64,000 bases of DNA from Triparma columacea (GCA_030267965.1 BRYA01000571.1:1-64000); one strand, 5' to 3'. Positions 1 through 10,624 are shown, counted from the first letter of the stretch. The notes: a model not told the origin generated them from the sequence alone. Program-made: numbers and translations.

Positions 1-1135
1 GGGCATCGCCTTCGCCTTCTAGTGTAGAGTCTTCGCTCACCTTGTTATTTTCTTCACGTACGAGTGCTTCAGGACGTAGATGCCATGTGGACGAGGATAG
101 AGACGGTCCTCGAACATTTTTTGGTGGGAAGCAAACTTCGGAGGCAGCTTTATCGGCAAGCCAAAGCCGCTATTGGGATAAAACCGTCGCCTACAAAGAG
201 CCTCCCAAATTTCCTTCGCGTGGGCCCTTGTTGAGGGAGAAATGGGTCTATCGGGTGTGATGAGATTCATCCACGACGTGGAAACCAAAGGCAACACGGA
301 GGCAATAACTTCGCACTGCAAAAATGGAAAGAGTGCATGCTGGATAATGTCAGTCGGAAGAAACAAGCCTCCAAGCTCGTCCTCGCCCTCAAAGCGTGGC
401 ACCGCTCCGGTGGGCTGCTTGACTTCCCCCCTGGTAGAATTGGCTTCCTCGACCTCTCTCTCATCTCCTCCATCCTCATCTTCCAGGTCGGCCTCGCTCT
501 CTCCCAAAACTGCACCCTCGCCGAGAGCACGTGCTAATTTCTTTCGATGTTTCGCTATCAAGTCAAGATCCGACGGGAGGGGGGACGGCTGGTCAGGTTC
601 AGAATCAGCCGCTCTAGGGATAGCAGCAAGGGTTATTGTATCATCGTTTTCACTCCTATCATCCCCCGCAATTGCTAGTTGAAGTGCAACACTCTCCTCA
701 AACTCTCCGACCGTCAGATTCTGCGAAGCAATCGAGAAAGTGAAGCATCGAGAAATGGAAAGGGTTTGTTTGTGTTAAAAATCGTTGAAGAGTTGTTGCG
801 ATAAGTTTGGAATCTACTTCTCGTGTCGAAACATCATGAGCTGCTAACTAGTGTTGCTTGCAGCACTGTTTCCTTCTTACCTGCAAGCGTGCTATTCTGA
901 CCTTCTCGGCCTTTGGCAAAAGATGCCAAATAGGCCAGGTCAACGAGTATCCTGAAGGAAGCATGTGAGAAACTGTATGTGTGGGCTGATCCTGAGGACG
1001 CAGCTCCAGATCAACTTTTTCTTCCACATTTGAAGGGAAGAGAAGGTCATCCAGTTCGTCTCCTCTCTTCATATCTCCCTCAACAACTGAACTCGCAATC
1101 AAGGGAGGCAGAGGGGGCATGCCTGCGGACGGCAT
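1..1135 (-). CDS. F-box domain protein, 3' end outside the window
   Basis: Two exons are visible, 1135-881 and 720-41, joined in phase 0. The donor after residue 85 is GTAAGA, the acceptor is GCTTCGCAG, and a further GTGAGC donor at position 40 shows that the gene continues beyond the window edge. The second exon holds an acidic linker followed by a typical F-box (LPTDIIQHALFPFL through the conserved Trp of VSTSW). F-box proteins usually dock on Skp1 in SCF ubiquitin ligases, while the substrate-binding part lies downstream, so the target is unknown. After the F-box comes a basic segment with Trp (KEIWEALCRRRFYP). The start is the ATG at 1135; an upstream in-frame extension has only a TTG, so I treat it as leader. 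The fold is fairly certain and the specific function is not known. Confidence 0.72.
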
Positions 1136-1350
1136 TGTTTTGTGGCGGCGTATGAGCGTTTGGCTTATGAATGCTCTTGCCTTGCTTTGGCTTCTGGCTT
1201 GGAAAAGCTGACTTGTCCTCACAACAAGGAACAAGGACCCTCAAATTTATATATAATGTGAGATTCCTACGCTGCAGAGTCCACTGTAGTATAGTGATAA
1301 GATTTCAAAAGGATACTTTGAAGAGGCCGAAAAAGGTAACATTGGATGGT

Positions 1351-3543
1351 TTACAAAAGCAGTTCCGCAGCTTTATTACCCTTTCCCCTTTTCTTGCCGT
1401 AATCGGCAGGTTCGTCTGCCCCTGTGTCCCCGTGAATGTCGTTCTTGACCTGTTGTTGCATCCTGGCGAAGAATTGTGTAGAGGTGTTGTAGTCCTTGTT
1501 GGCGTCTTCTTGAGCGTCAACGACGTTGCCCATGCTCCTGGCCTTGGAGAGATCCTCCTTGAGTTTCCTTGCCTCGTAGGGGTTGTTAAGTCCGAGTCCT
1601 GGTTTCAGCCTGCTGATGAGTTTTTCGTCCGCATTCCTCTGTTTTCTCTCCTTTCTCCTTGCCTGTTTCTTGGTGGCCCTGAGTCTCTTCCTATCCTCTT
1701 GCCTGAGCTCACTGTCCCCCTTGAGGACGGACTCCCGACCTCTCTTCCCGGAGAACACCTCCTCTGGCGCACTTGCCCTTGCATCACTGACGGTTAGAGG
1801 CATGACCTCCTCCATGGCGATCGCGGGTGCCGCCAGATTCTTGACCTCAGCTTCTTCCTCCACTGGCCTGGGCGAAAAGTGGTAGTTGGACAGTGCATCT
1901 AGCCTTGAACAAAGCTTAGCAAAGAGGGCCTTCATCTCTGCCTTCGCTGCTTCCTCTGAAGACTCCTTCTCTGAGGCTTCGACGTCGTACCCTACCGCCT
2001 TCTTTAGGTAATCTCTTTCGTATATTTCTCCAAGCCCGAGCTTGCTCTTCTCTTGAGAGATCTCAGTGGCATTCTGCCCCCCTCCCCTGCTTGTCCTGAT
2101 TGAGGGAAGCTCGCGAGGGAGGACGTCGTCCCAGTCTTCACCCAGGATTCTCCTCTTTATAACTTCCTCAAGGTTCTCAGTATGCTCGAGGTTGATTGCA
2201 GGGGCCAGTTTGCTGGCCTGCTCGAATTCAGGTGCAGCCTCGAGGAGCGAGTCGACGGGGCGAGAACCCCCAGTGACTTCTCCGGTCATTGTCCATGGTT
2301 TCTCAGCCAAGGCATCCTCTTCCATGGCCTCTGTCTGCTTCAGAAGCTTCGTGGACTTGGCTTCGTGGCTTGAATTGCCTGAAAGGCTTTGCGTCGCTTT
2401 CGTGGAGGATTGGGACTCGTTGGCTTCTTCGTCACCACTGTCGCCGCCCTCACCGCTTTCGTCTTTCTCTGGGTCCTCGTCTTGAGCAGTGCTAAGTGAT
2501 GAATCAGGGTTGTACCTCTCTTTGTACCTTTCGACAACCCTTAGGCTTGGCTTTCCGAAAAACTCTTCTGCCGTTGGTTCGGCTTCATCTTGGCTATCCA
2601 CGTCGTCGTCCTCGCCTCCAACATCGCCTTGGTACAACTTAGCAAGGACATCCATCTCGTCCTCACCTCGGAACTTCTTGCGCATCCCAGATTTCAAAGA
2701 GGCCCTAGTGTCTTCGTCTCCCGAGTCGTCGCTCGGAGTATCTCCTTGCCTTCCCCCCTCCCTGTATTCTTCGTCGTAATTAACTCCGTAGTGGAGATCC
2801 TCCTCGTCGTCCGCAAATCTCTCCATGTCATTGACGTCGAAGAAGCCATCCCTCATAGCATTCCCCATCGGGTCACCGTCATCCTCCTTGTCCTCCTCGC
2901 CCTCCTCATCCTCCTCATCCTCCTCACCCTCCTCACCCTCCTCACCCTCCTCACCCTCTCTCGCATCTCCCCCCTCATTCGCGTCAAATGAACCGTCAAC
3001 GCTATTCGAGCTCGAGAGCTCTCCATCGCTGTCCGCGTCCATGGCCGCCATTGCTCTCTCCATTCTCTTTCTTGCGCGTTCTGCCTGCTCATCAGGCTCC
3101 TCCATATCATCATCCCCCTCTCCCACGGCATCTTCCTCGCTATCCCCGCCAACACTTGTCTCCACTGACGCATCATCGCTAGCGAATAAAACTGCTCGAT
3201 TGTCACTATCAGAACTCTTCGAAAGCGACCTCAGGGCCTTCTTCATGTCACGTAGTACCCCCCCATTCATTATGTCCACCTGAGCCCAGATGCTCTCTCC
3301 ATCCATTCCATCCGTGTACAACTCTGGAAGGTAGGACTTGAACTTTGGCCCAAGCATACCCTCAATAGTAGCAAATAAGTCCCTTGCCCCAGCAACAAGC
3401 TCACTCTCGACCTTGCCCCCCCCACCATCACCCACTTCCCCTCCTCTGCGTGATTCCAAGAGCGAATCCACAAAATCTTCCGACGAAATGGTCAATAGTA
3501 AGCCCTCGCAAGCCTTTTGTAAATCCATTTCGCTCGTCATCAT
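1351..3543 (-). CDS. MPP10: U3 snoRNP protein MPP10
   Basis: Single exon, 730 residues, starting at the ATG at 3543; the longer open frame upstream begins only with TTG. MPP10 is the scaffold of the Mpp10-Imp3-Imp4 module of the U3 small-subunit processome in the nucleolus and is needed for early 18S rRNA processing. Seen here: a long acidic middle of Glu/Asp runs, then the conserved C-terminal blocks KPWTMTGEV, EHTENLEEVIKRRI, KLGLGEIYERDYLKKA and FAKLCSRLDALSNYHF, and a Lys-rich tail. The length is close to that of animal MPP10 (about 680). It is head to head with CDC123 with only 78 bp between start codons, so the two probably share a promoter. PPAN and RPA12, also ribosome-synthesis genes, lie elsewhere in the window. 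Confidence 0.93.
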   Translation of the reverse strand: MMTSEMDLQKACEGLLLTISSEDFVDSLLESRRGGEVGDGGGGKVESELVAGARDLFATIEGMLGPKFKSYLPELYTDGMDGESIWAQVDIMNGGVLRDMKKALRSLSKSSDSDNRAVLFASDDASVETSVGGDSEEDAVGEGDDDMEEPDEQAERARKRMERAMAAMDADSDGELSSSNSVDGSFDANEGGDAREGEEGEEGEEGEEDEEDEEGEEDKEDDGDPMGNAMRDGFFDVNDMERFADDEEDLHYGVNYDEEYREGGRQGDTPSDDSGDEDTRASLKSGMRKKFRGEDEMDVLAKLYQGDVGGEDDDVDSQDEAEPTAEEFFGKPSLRVVERYKERYNPDSSLSTAQDEDPEKDESGEGGDSGDEEANESQSSTKATQSLSGNSSHEAKSTKLLKQTEAMEEDALAEKPWTMTGEVTGGSRPVDSLLEAAPEFEQASKLAPAINLEHTENLEEVIKRRILGEDWDDVLPRELPSIRTSRGGGQNATEISQEKSKLGLGEIYERDYLKKAVGYDVEASEKESSEEAAKAEMKALFAKLCSRLDALSNYHFSPRPVEEEAEVKNLAAPAIAMEEVMPLTVSDARASAPEEVFSGKRGRESVLKGDSELRQEDRKRLRATKKQARRKERKQRNADEKLISRLKPGLGLNNPYEARKLKEDLSKARSMGNVVDAQEDANKDYNTSTQFFARMQQQVKNDIHGDTGADEPADYGKKRGKGNKAAELLL
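2885..2962. repeat. Short tandem repeat coding the MPP10 acidic tract
   Basis: On the plus strand a unit close to CCTCCTCAC is repeated about eight times, with variants in the third trinucleotide. Read on the minus strand in the MPP10 frame it gives alternating Glu-Glu-Gly and Glu-Glu-Asp triplets. The tract is in frame throughout, so length changes in whole units would be tolerated. It is a likely polymorphic site. Confidence 0.8.
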
Positions 3544-3621
3544 GTGAATATCAATCAATCCACCAAAGAAGTGCCAATTTTTTGCTGGTGGCTGGAAGAA
3601 ACTTGCGAAAAAATATAGTGC
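3544..3621. promoter_or_regulatory. Shared divergent spacer of MPP10 and CDC123
   Basis: This 78 bp AT-rich stretch separates the two start codons. It must hold both 5' leaders and at least the core promoters. I see A-runs (CGAAAAAATATAG near the CDC123 side) but no element I can name with confidence. Confidence 0.5.
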
Positions 3622-4681
3622 ATGGCATCCAAAGACTTCTGTGCGTGTTCTCTGACCTCATGGTATGAGCAATTTAAGGATGTCACTCTAAAAACTCAGA
3701 CGAAGGAGGTTTCGAGTGATTTTTTGGACTGGCTCCGCCAAGATGGAGTGATTCTTCCTGAGGAAGTTGAGGATAGCGCTGATAATGACGTGGAGTGGAG
3801 TGATTGTGATGATGGTAGTGATAGTGATGGTGGTATTGGGGGAGAGGATGAAGAGTCTCAGACAGGGAGGCCGAGCTTCCCTGAATTGACTGACTTCATA
3901 AGAGGGGCGATAAGCTCTTTTGGGGGTCCGGTGTTTCCGAAGTTGAATTGGAGTTCGCCCAAGGACGCGGCGTGGGTGAATGGCGGGACACTGAAGTGCA
4001 CCCACGCGAAGGACGTGTATACGCTATTGAAGAGCTCGGACTTTGTCATGCATGATATTGACTTTGCCTTGGAGGAGAGTTGCCGCCAGGGTTTTACATT
4101 CTCGTTGATTCTGAGGAAATGGTGCAACCTGCACCGTTCGATGGAGTTCAGGTGCTTTGTGAGGGACGACGCCATCGTCGCTGCGTGTCAAAGGGATGTT
4201 ACTCAATGTTATCCCTTTTTGAAGGAAGAACGCCAGGTGAGATGAAAAGCCGAGACCGTGGGGAAATTAGTATCCTTTTCGTCGTGTTTAGCATTTCTTA
4301 CCCGACTGCTTGACCAATATTTCATGGCAGGAAACACTTGAGTTGTTGCTAGATTTCCATCAAGAGCGGATCAAGGGAAATTTTGCGGATGGGAAGCTCA
4401 GCGAGTACGTTTTTGACGTGTACATCGACAGGAGAAAGCGCGTGTGGCTGGTTGATTTCAATGTGTACCACTCGACGACGGACTCTTTATTGTTTGAGTG
4501 GCCTGAGCTCGCAGATTTTGAAGGCAGCCATCCAGAGTTCAGGATTCTTGAGGTTGAAAAGGAGGTCAGGGCTGACCCTCTTGCGAGTTATAGGGCGCCA
4601 ATAGATGCCGTTGAACTTGCTTCGGGGAGAGAATTCGACAAATTCACTGAGCAATGCGTGAAACCCTCGAAAATAAAATGA
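3622..4681 (+). CDS. CDC123: CDC123, eIF2 assembly factor
   Basis: Two exons, 3622-4236 and 4331-4681, joined in phase 0 (donor CAG|GTGAGA, acceptor GGCAG), giving 321 residues, close to the usual 330-360. CDC123 is an ATP-grasp-like protein that promotes assembly of the eIF2 alpha-beta-gamma complex in the cytosol and so controls translation initiation. Family marks are FPKLNWSSPKDAAW near the ATP-binding region, a TLKC motif, the RSMEFRCFVRD block, and near the end DVYIDRRKRVWLVDFNVY with its metal-binding Asp and Asn. The N-terminal third has an Asp/Glu/Ser stretch, common in the family. It shares a very short spacer with MPP10, which fits coordinated expression of ribosome production and translation. 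Confidence 0.93.
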
Positions 4682-4818
4682 CTTTCTGATTTCAACTTGT
4701 GCTGCAAGTCACAAGAAAATTTTGCTTTATTTATCCTCCTCAAGTCACAGCACGCGGGCAACGCATGAACAGCAGCAGCAAGCATGTATAGCTTCTTGAC
4801 TTTTTGAGCGAAGTGAGC

Positions 4819-7049
4819 TCAGAGGATGAAACGACTGAGATCGCTGTCGACCAGCATGTCGCTCACGCGTTCCTTGACAATTTCCTTGGTTACGGTGATG
4901 ACGGACCCCTGCTCCATTTCGGGTGCCTCAAATGATAGCTCCTCAACTATGCGCTCGACAACAGTGTGCAACCTTCTGGCCCCGATGTTCTGCGATGGCA
5001 CGGCGAGCGGCATAGCGAGCGAGCGATAAGAGATGAGTAAAGCGAATTTTGTTGTAGTGAGGCAAGCGGGTGTTGTTGTAATGAGTCAAGCGAACGTTAA
5101 TGTTGCCATCTTCACTGCGTGTTTGCTACGCACGCTTACCTCCACCGTCTTGTTCATCCGGGCGGCCACCCTGGCAATTTCTCTAATGGCGTCGTCTTCG
5201 AAGACGAGTTCGACCCCTTCCGTGGCTAGAAGCTCGACTTGCTGCCTAATCATGTTGGTAACTGGTTCAGTGAGGATCCTGTACATATCGTCTTCGGTCA
5301 AGCCATTAAGGTTAACCCTGATGGGGAGCCTCCCCTGGAGCTCTGCTAAGAGGTCGCTCGGCTTGCAAGAATGGAAGGCACCACTGGAGATAAACAAAAT
5401 GAAGTCTGTGTTGACATTTCCGTGCTTTGTGCTGAGGAGAGAGAGGACAGAGTCGCGGAGGTAAGTGTGTGCACAAAGGTAAGGGCTGGTTAAAGACTTC
5501 TATTGTCTCGTGTCTCACCTGACGGTTGAACCCTCAATAAGGGGGAGCAGGTCCCTTTGGACACCCTCGGCAGATGCGTCGGCTCCCCTGTAGTCCCCGC
5601 TAGAGCAAATTTTGTCGATCTCGTCGATAAACACGATGCCACTGTCCTCCACAGCTGTGATGGCCTCTTTCTTGATGTCCCCCATGTCTAGGAGCTGAAG
5701 GAGAGATGGGGAGAGAAGGGAATCGGGTGTGAGCTTCAAAATACGCCGCCGTCCATAACATGGGCTTCTAATTAGCCCTCACCTTCTCCAACTCCATCTC
5801 TTCAATTATAGGACGAGCATCCTTAACTTTCATCTTCTTCTTCTGCGCCTGAGCCTTGCCGCCGGCGAGCTTCTGGAAGCCTCCGAGAAGCTCGTTGACG
5901 GTCATGGGGTTGCTTTGGTCGATCTGGATGACACCATTCTTGTCCCCTCCTCTGTCTTCAGGAATCTCGACCTCAATGGGTCTGTCCTCCAACTTTCCAT
6001 CTCTTAAGAGGCCCCTGAAGGACTTCTTCGAGTCGACCCGTCCGTGAGGGCCGGTAAGCTTGTCCAAAATCTGCGCAGAGAGTGGTAAGAAGGGCGATAT
6101 AGAAAGGTGATTGAAAAGGATAAAGGCAGAGGCAAAGCGACAAGCGACAAGAAGCTAGCGGCAGCAGCGGTCATCTAAGTATACTTGAGTTTTCACCATG
6201 GTCTTCCAACCATTTTCTCGTCTCACCTTTTCCTCGACCACCAATTTGGCTTCCTCCCTCATGATCTCGGTCTTGCGCTTCTTCGTCAGATTGATAGATA
6301 TATCAAGGAGGTCCCTGATGATCTGGTCGACGTCACGACCGTGGAACCCAACCTCTGTAAACTTCGTAGCTTCTACCTTGATGAAGGGAGCCTGAGAGAG
6401 CTTCGCGAGACGACGGGCAATCTCCGTCTTGCCGCAGCCAGTGGGGCCAATCATGAGGATGTTCTTGGGGATAACCTTGGCGAGGGGGCGAGGAGAGGGG
6501 GGGGGGAGAGAGGGAGAAGGGGGGTTAGAGAAAGGCAAAGGGTCAACTGGGAAGGGGCGATGAAGGAGATCTAAGTACCTCCGGCTTGAACTCGTCTGGG
6601 AGCTGCTTCCTCCTCCACCTATTCCTCAAGGCAATCGCAACAGCCCTCTTGGCATCACCCTGCCCAACAATGTGGTCATCGAGAGCCTTAACAACCTCGG
6701 TTGGCTTCAAGGCAGATGTGAAAGAAAGGGAAGTAGAAGCAGATGCAGGAGAATCCGACTCCTCATCGTCAGTAGTCTGCTTTTCAGAACCCTCTCCCGC
6801 AACTTCCTCGTCGGCCTCATCATCATCATCACTCCCTAGCGTCGTCGTCGACATGAAGCGGCGATTTGGAGCTCTGTGCGAAGAGCTTAATCCAGAACCA
6901 ACACGACCGCCCGAGACGCCCTTGTTAGAGTACCAAAAACATAAGAGTTTGTCAGAGTTCGATTTTGGTGACTGATAATGGGAAATGTTGCTCCCAATAT
7001 GGCTTCTCCGGAGAACATTTGCGACACATCTTGATGATGATGACAGCAT
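4819..7049 (-). CDS. hslU: HslU, mitochondrial ATPase of the HslUV protease
   Basis: Six exons: 7049-6579, 6475-6227, 6070-5783, 5694-5519, 5431-5140 and 4989-4819, giving 548 residues. HslU is the AAA+ unfoldase that feeds substrates to the HslV peptidase. A Ser/Arg-rich leader ([16 protein letters not shown]) suggests mitochondrial import, as known for HslUV in other protists. Seen: IVGQ at the domain start, Walker [10 protein letters not shown] at about residues 167-175, Walker [10 protein letters not shown], the sensor block [26 protein letters not shown], and the C-terminus DLSRFIL, the tail that docks into HslV. The intact tail implies that an HslV gene exists elsewhere. The pore loop, GYVG in bacteria, reads GFHG here. 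All splice phases are consistent, and the joins rebuild the bacterial protein without gaps. Confidence 0.95.
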
Positions 7050-7352
7050 TTAATAACTGGTGCTTTCTAAGAGCCGTAACCCAAACAAAGTTGCTAGTGA
7101 ATTTTGATCCTTTCCACGGAGTCACGAGCCCCGGCCGAAACAACTCGAAGAAGAAGGTAAGTTTTTTGTGTGTCCTGTTGACATATATATCTCAAATGTT
7201 GTGTAAACTCGCTTTTTGTGGAAATATGCGCCAACACATGTTATCATGGCGCCTAAAATTTCAGAAACTGGTGTAATTTTATCCTCAAAATGGATGGCTC
7301 CTCGTGAAACCTGACCATTGTTCCCATACTAACACTTTCTTCGTCGATCAGG
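7050..7352. promoter_or_regulatory. HslU-PPAN divergent spacer with a likely leader intron
   Basis: This 303 bp region separates the two start codons. The PPAN side looks spliced: a donor AAG|GTAAGT at 7157, a perfect TACTAAC branch sequence at 7327-7333, and an acceptor ATCAG ending at 7351, one base before the ATG. That would make a 195 nt intron in the PPAN 5' leader, leaving the shared promoter in roughly 7050-7130. Confidence 0.6.
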
Positions 7353-8818
7353 ATGCCCAAGAGAAAAAAGAAGCGCACCCATGTAGTGGAGGAAGAAGAA
7401 AGAGGGAATGGAGCGACCAGCCTTGCGTCTACAGCCCAGGCTGCCCCTCGCTCAATGGTTGTTAAGCATGGTGGAGGTGAAAATGAGCCTCAGCTAAACG
7501 ATCTCGTTTCGGACGTTAGGCTGTTGATGTCGCCAGCTACTGCGCTCAAGCTCAAGGAGAGGAAGGGTGCTAAAATTCGGGACTATGCTGAGATGGGTCC
7601 TGCCTTGGGAGTCACTCACCTCCTTGCATTTAGTATGAATGAGGGCGGCAATGTGAATTGCAAGATCGCCCGCTTACCTGGTGGCCCAACGTTGTCGTTC
7701 AAGGTCAAGCGCTTCAGTCTGATGAAGCAAGTCAGAGCTATTCAGCGTCGTCCAATTGATACTAGCAGTGGAATTTTTCAGAGTGCTCCAGTGGTTGTGA
7801 CGAACAACTTTGGTGGTGCTGAGGCTGCTGCCCACGTCAAACTGATGAGAATAACGTTTCAGAACATTTTTCCTGCTGTTGACGTTGGTACTGTGAGGTT
7901 GAGTGAGATAAGGCGAGTTGTGCTTTTCAACTTGCTTAAGGTGAGGTCCTGAGTGTGTGTGGTGTCAGGGGAGAGGGGGGCGTGGGGAAAGTCTTGCTTC
8001 GGGATGAAATGGCTTCTTAACCTTCATATTTGGACTTGTCTTGCTAACCCCTCTCACCAAACTTACATGCCAGGACGAAGAGGAAGATGTTGAGGTTAGG
8101 CACTACGCTGTGAGGGCCAATCCAACTGGCGTCAACCGAAGCATCAAGAGGGTCGTGCAGGCCAAGATTCCCAACTTATCAAAGGTTGACGACATTGCGG
8201 ACTACGTCGTTGGCAATGGGGGGGGCATGGGGGGTGCCATGAGTGATAGCGAGGGCGAGGATGAGTCGTCGCAGGTCATTCTCCCCCAAAAGTTTGTCGG
8301 AAAGGGCAACGCGAAAAGTCAAAAGAGGTAAGAATCAATGAGATGCGGGGACGCGTCGTTCAACGAGTACGACGCCATTTATATGTTGCTAACTCTTCCC
8401 CCCCCCTCTCCCCGCCCTCCTCCCTCTCCCACTCTCCCCCTGAAGCGCCCTCAAACTCGTTGAGCTCGGACCCCGGATAAGGCTGAAGCTCGCAAAGGTC
8501 GAAAAGGGGCTAGTAGGGGGTGACGTCATGTACCACGCCTTTGTGAAGAAAACGCTGGAAGAAGTCAAAGAGCAGAGGGCCAAATTTTTTGAGAAGGAGG
8601 CCATCAAAAAGCGCAGGAGAGAAGAGCAGGAGGAGAACGTGGCCCGCAAGGTCAGAGCCAAGGAGGAGAAGAAAGAGGCAAAGCAAAAAAGGAGAGAATT
8701 GAGAGAAATGGTGATGATGGACAGTTTGAGGGCCGGGGGGGGCGGACTCCAGGACCAGAGTGACAGTGATGGGGGAAGCGGAAGTGAAAGCGGAAGTGGA
8801 GACGAAGATGACGCTTAA
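7353..8818 (+). CDS. PPAN: SSF1/Peter Pan (Brix-domain ribosome biogenesis factor)
   Basis: Three exons, 7353-7940, 8074-8327 and 8446-8818, with phases 0 and 2, giving 404 residues. SSF1/PPAN proteins bind pre-60S particles in the nucleolus and are needed for 27S pre-rRNA processing. Seen: a basic start (PKRKKKR), the Brix domain with LNDLVSDVRLLMSPATALKL, YAEMGPALGVTHLL, and SFKVKRFSLMKQVRAIQ, the conserved FQNIFPAVDV and EIRRVVLFNLLK block just before the first intron, then RHYAVRANPTGVNRSIKRVVQ, and in exon 3 LKLVELGPRIRLKLAKVEKGL. A charged coiled tail ends in Ser/Asp/Glu, typical of the family. The start follows a probable leader intron acceptor by one base. Confidence 0.94.
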
Positions 8819-8937
8819 TAATACCTCGGCTATTTTTCACGTCTCACATCTCGTTTGATTTTGATCACGAGACGCATACATTTTCAAAGCAAGGGGCCGG
8901 GGTTGCGATTCCAATTTTTTGGGTTCTGTGAGAGGGG

Positions 8938-8951
8938 CGGGGGGGGGGGGA
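8938..8951 (+). repeat. Homopolymer G tract
   Basis: A run of about 13 G, broken from a nearby GGGG by one C, lies between the convergent ends of PPAN and the next gene. It is the kind of site where sequencing length errors are likely. Confidence 0.7.
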
Positions 8952-8998
8952 GGTTGCTACGTCAGGTTCAAATCATCGAACCATTCACTTCACACTCT

Positions 8999-9691
8999 TC
9001 ACTCGGCACAGTTACTCACCGGCCATAAGTCGATTCTACCATCTCTGAATTCCTCTCTTTCGGCGGGCAAGTTTCTGTTGTTTTCCCATCCAACTGAATC
9101 CCCTAGCCACTTCAGCCTCTTCTCCGGCGCGGGCGCGGGCACCTGAGCACTCTCGCCAACAAGGTTTCCGTCGATGCCAAGCAGCTCTTGGTGCGTAGCA
9201 TTCGCAGGAAAGAGGGGATACTTTTTGGTGTCGTTGGCATATTGTTGGCCCGATATTATCTTGTCAACCTCCGCGTTGTTGCTTTTACTCATATTGTAGA
9301 CCCTCTTGCTTGAGTTCCACATTGCCTCGTCAACGGTCCTCTTTGTGACTGCCATGTCGACGTTGCTCGCCTGCTTGGCCGTCTCAAAAGGGGTGTTCCA
9401 CGTAAACTGCTTCAGTTCCGAGGGTGTTTTGAGCCTCGTCAGATCGCCGTGCTTTAGACGGGACAAGGTGTCAGGATAATGCTTTTGCATGTGGAGGTTA
9501 AGCTTTGACGGATGATTCGCCTTCGAACGCTGAATTTCGCCCAGCGCAGATGTCTTCATTTGCTCACGAAGGACGTTCTCCCTCTTGTTTATGGCGTCAG
9601 CCTCCAAATTGTATTGGCCAATGTTGCTTATCGAAAGCTTTGATGTTTTGACCCCATACCCATTGTATACCTTCCCTTGCGTGACATCCAT
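8999..9691 (-). CDS. Hypothetical protein, 230 aa, divergent from DNAL4
   Basis: I do not recognise this family. The frame is open from the ATG at 9691 to a stop at 8999; the frame further upstream begins only with TTG. The protein is basic and mostly helical or disordered by eye, with no signal peptide or membrane segment. It has a central segment of Trp/Lys/Asn (KQFTWNTPFETAKQ, DEAMWNSSKRVYNMSKSNN) and a Pro/Ala run (AQVPAPAPEKR) before a Trp-rich end. It is head to head with the axonemal light chain DNAL4, 148 bp apart, which hints at a ciliary or microtubule role, though this is inference from position only. No frame shift or obvious intron was seen. Confidence 0.55.
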   Translation of the reverse strand: MDVTQGKVYNGYGVKTSKLSISNIGQYNLEADAINKRENVLREQMKTSALGEIQRSKANHPSKLNLHMQKHYPDTLSRLKHGDLTRLKTPSELKQFTWNTPFETAKQASNVDMAVTKRTVDEAMWNSSKRVYNMSKSNNAEVDKIISGQQYANDTKKYPLFPANATHQELLGIDGNLVGESAQVPAPAPEKRLKWLGDSVGWENNRNLPAEREEFRDGRIDLWPVSNCAE

Positions 9692-9839
9692 TGTAACAAA
9701 AATCTTAAGAGTGTCCGTTTGGAGCCGAGCAGATCTTCCTCTAGACAAGACGTTTCTATTTTCAAAATCCTTTAACAACTTTTAGTTGTGAAAAGTTCTG
9801 ATAAAGGGAGTTGGATGAAACACAACAAACCTTTTGAAC

Positions 9840-10543
9840 ATGAATGAAGATTTGCCCCCGATCTCCGAGAAGGAGATGCGCAAGCTTATGTCCAAGGCAC
9901 TGATCAAGGTAGGTGAACTTCTCGCGGCCGGTCACTCCTCTTCAGGCTATTTCCATGGCAGCAGGTGCCCGGTTTGAGTATTCGGTTGCCTCTGAATATT
10001 ACTCTCCTGCAGATAATTCCGTGAAGTGGGGAAGTAATGCCGTCCGAAGTGAGGATCTGCAGCTCTGGTGCCCAAAAGTGTCCCTTGTGTCACCATTTAA
10101 ATTGGAAATCTCCGCCTCCCACCCCGTCCCTGCCCCCCTCCCTCTTTTCACATCAATGAAACCACGCACCATAAGTCTTCTAACGCTCACTCCTGTCCCT
10201 CTTCCTCTCCAAAGCACACCGATATGCCGCAAGAGATGGCGACTGAGACCCTAGAGGTAATCACAATGGCTGTTGACAAGTTTCTGAACAATAAAAACTA
10301 CGAGGTGAGTTTGACCTTTACATTCGTCGAAGCGCCGCGTCGGCTCATGTGATATCCTCTCTTACCCCCTTACCTTGCGTCCAGGCGGCCAGCTTACTTA
10401 TCAAGAACACCCTTGACAAGAAGTTTGGTTTGACATGGCACTGTGCTGTGGGTGAGGGATTCGGATTTGACGTCACGTGCCAGAACAGGTATCTCATCTA
10501 TGTTTTCTACGGCAACGTTGGGGTTGTCTGTTACAAGTGCTGA
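9840..10543 (+). CDS. DNAL4: Dynein axonemal light chain 4 (LC8-like)
   Basis: Three exons, 9840-9908, 10215-10304 and 10385-10543, all phase 0, giving 105 residues, the same length as animal DNAL4. LC8-type chains are homodimeric hubs at the base of dynein motors; DNAL4 is the axonemal branch. Seen: HTDMPQEMATETLEVI, matching the DNAL4 start rather than cytoplasmic DYNLL, then NTLDKKFGLTWHCAVGEGFGF with the conserved Trp-His and Gly-Phe-Gly, and the strand-forming end YVFYGNVGVVCYKC. None of the single exons would have been a convincing gene alone. Its presence implies that the organism builds motile flagella at some life stage. Confidence 0.9.
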
Positions 10544-10624
10544 TCAAACTCTGGTTGCCTAACAAAAGCGGGTGTAACATAGCGTGTGCGAAGTTTTCAT
10601 TCAACAACAACAGCAATTTCTTCC

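Noticed and set aside
848..1234. Upstream extension of the F-box gene reading MFLVVRTSQLF as a targeting signal
   Set aside because: F-box proteins rarely carry one, and the ATG at 1135 lies in a clean position; I kept the shorter form, though the longer cannot be excluded.
8938..8951. Possible tRNA T-arm in GGTTCAAATC just after the G tract
   Set aside because: No acceptor stem, D-arm or anticodon arm could be paired around it.
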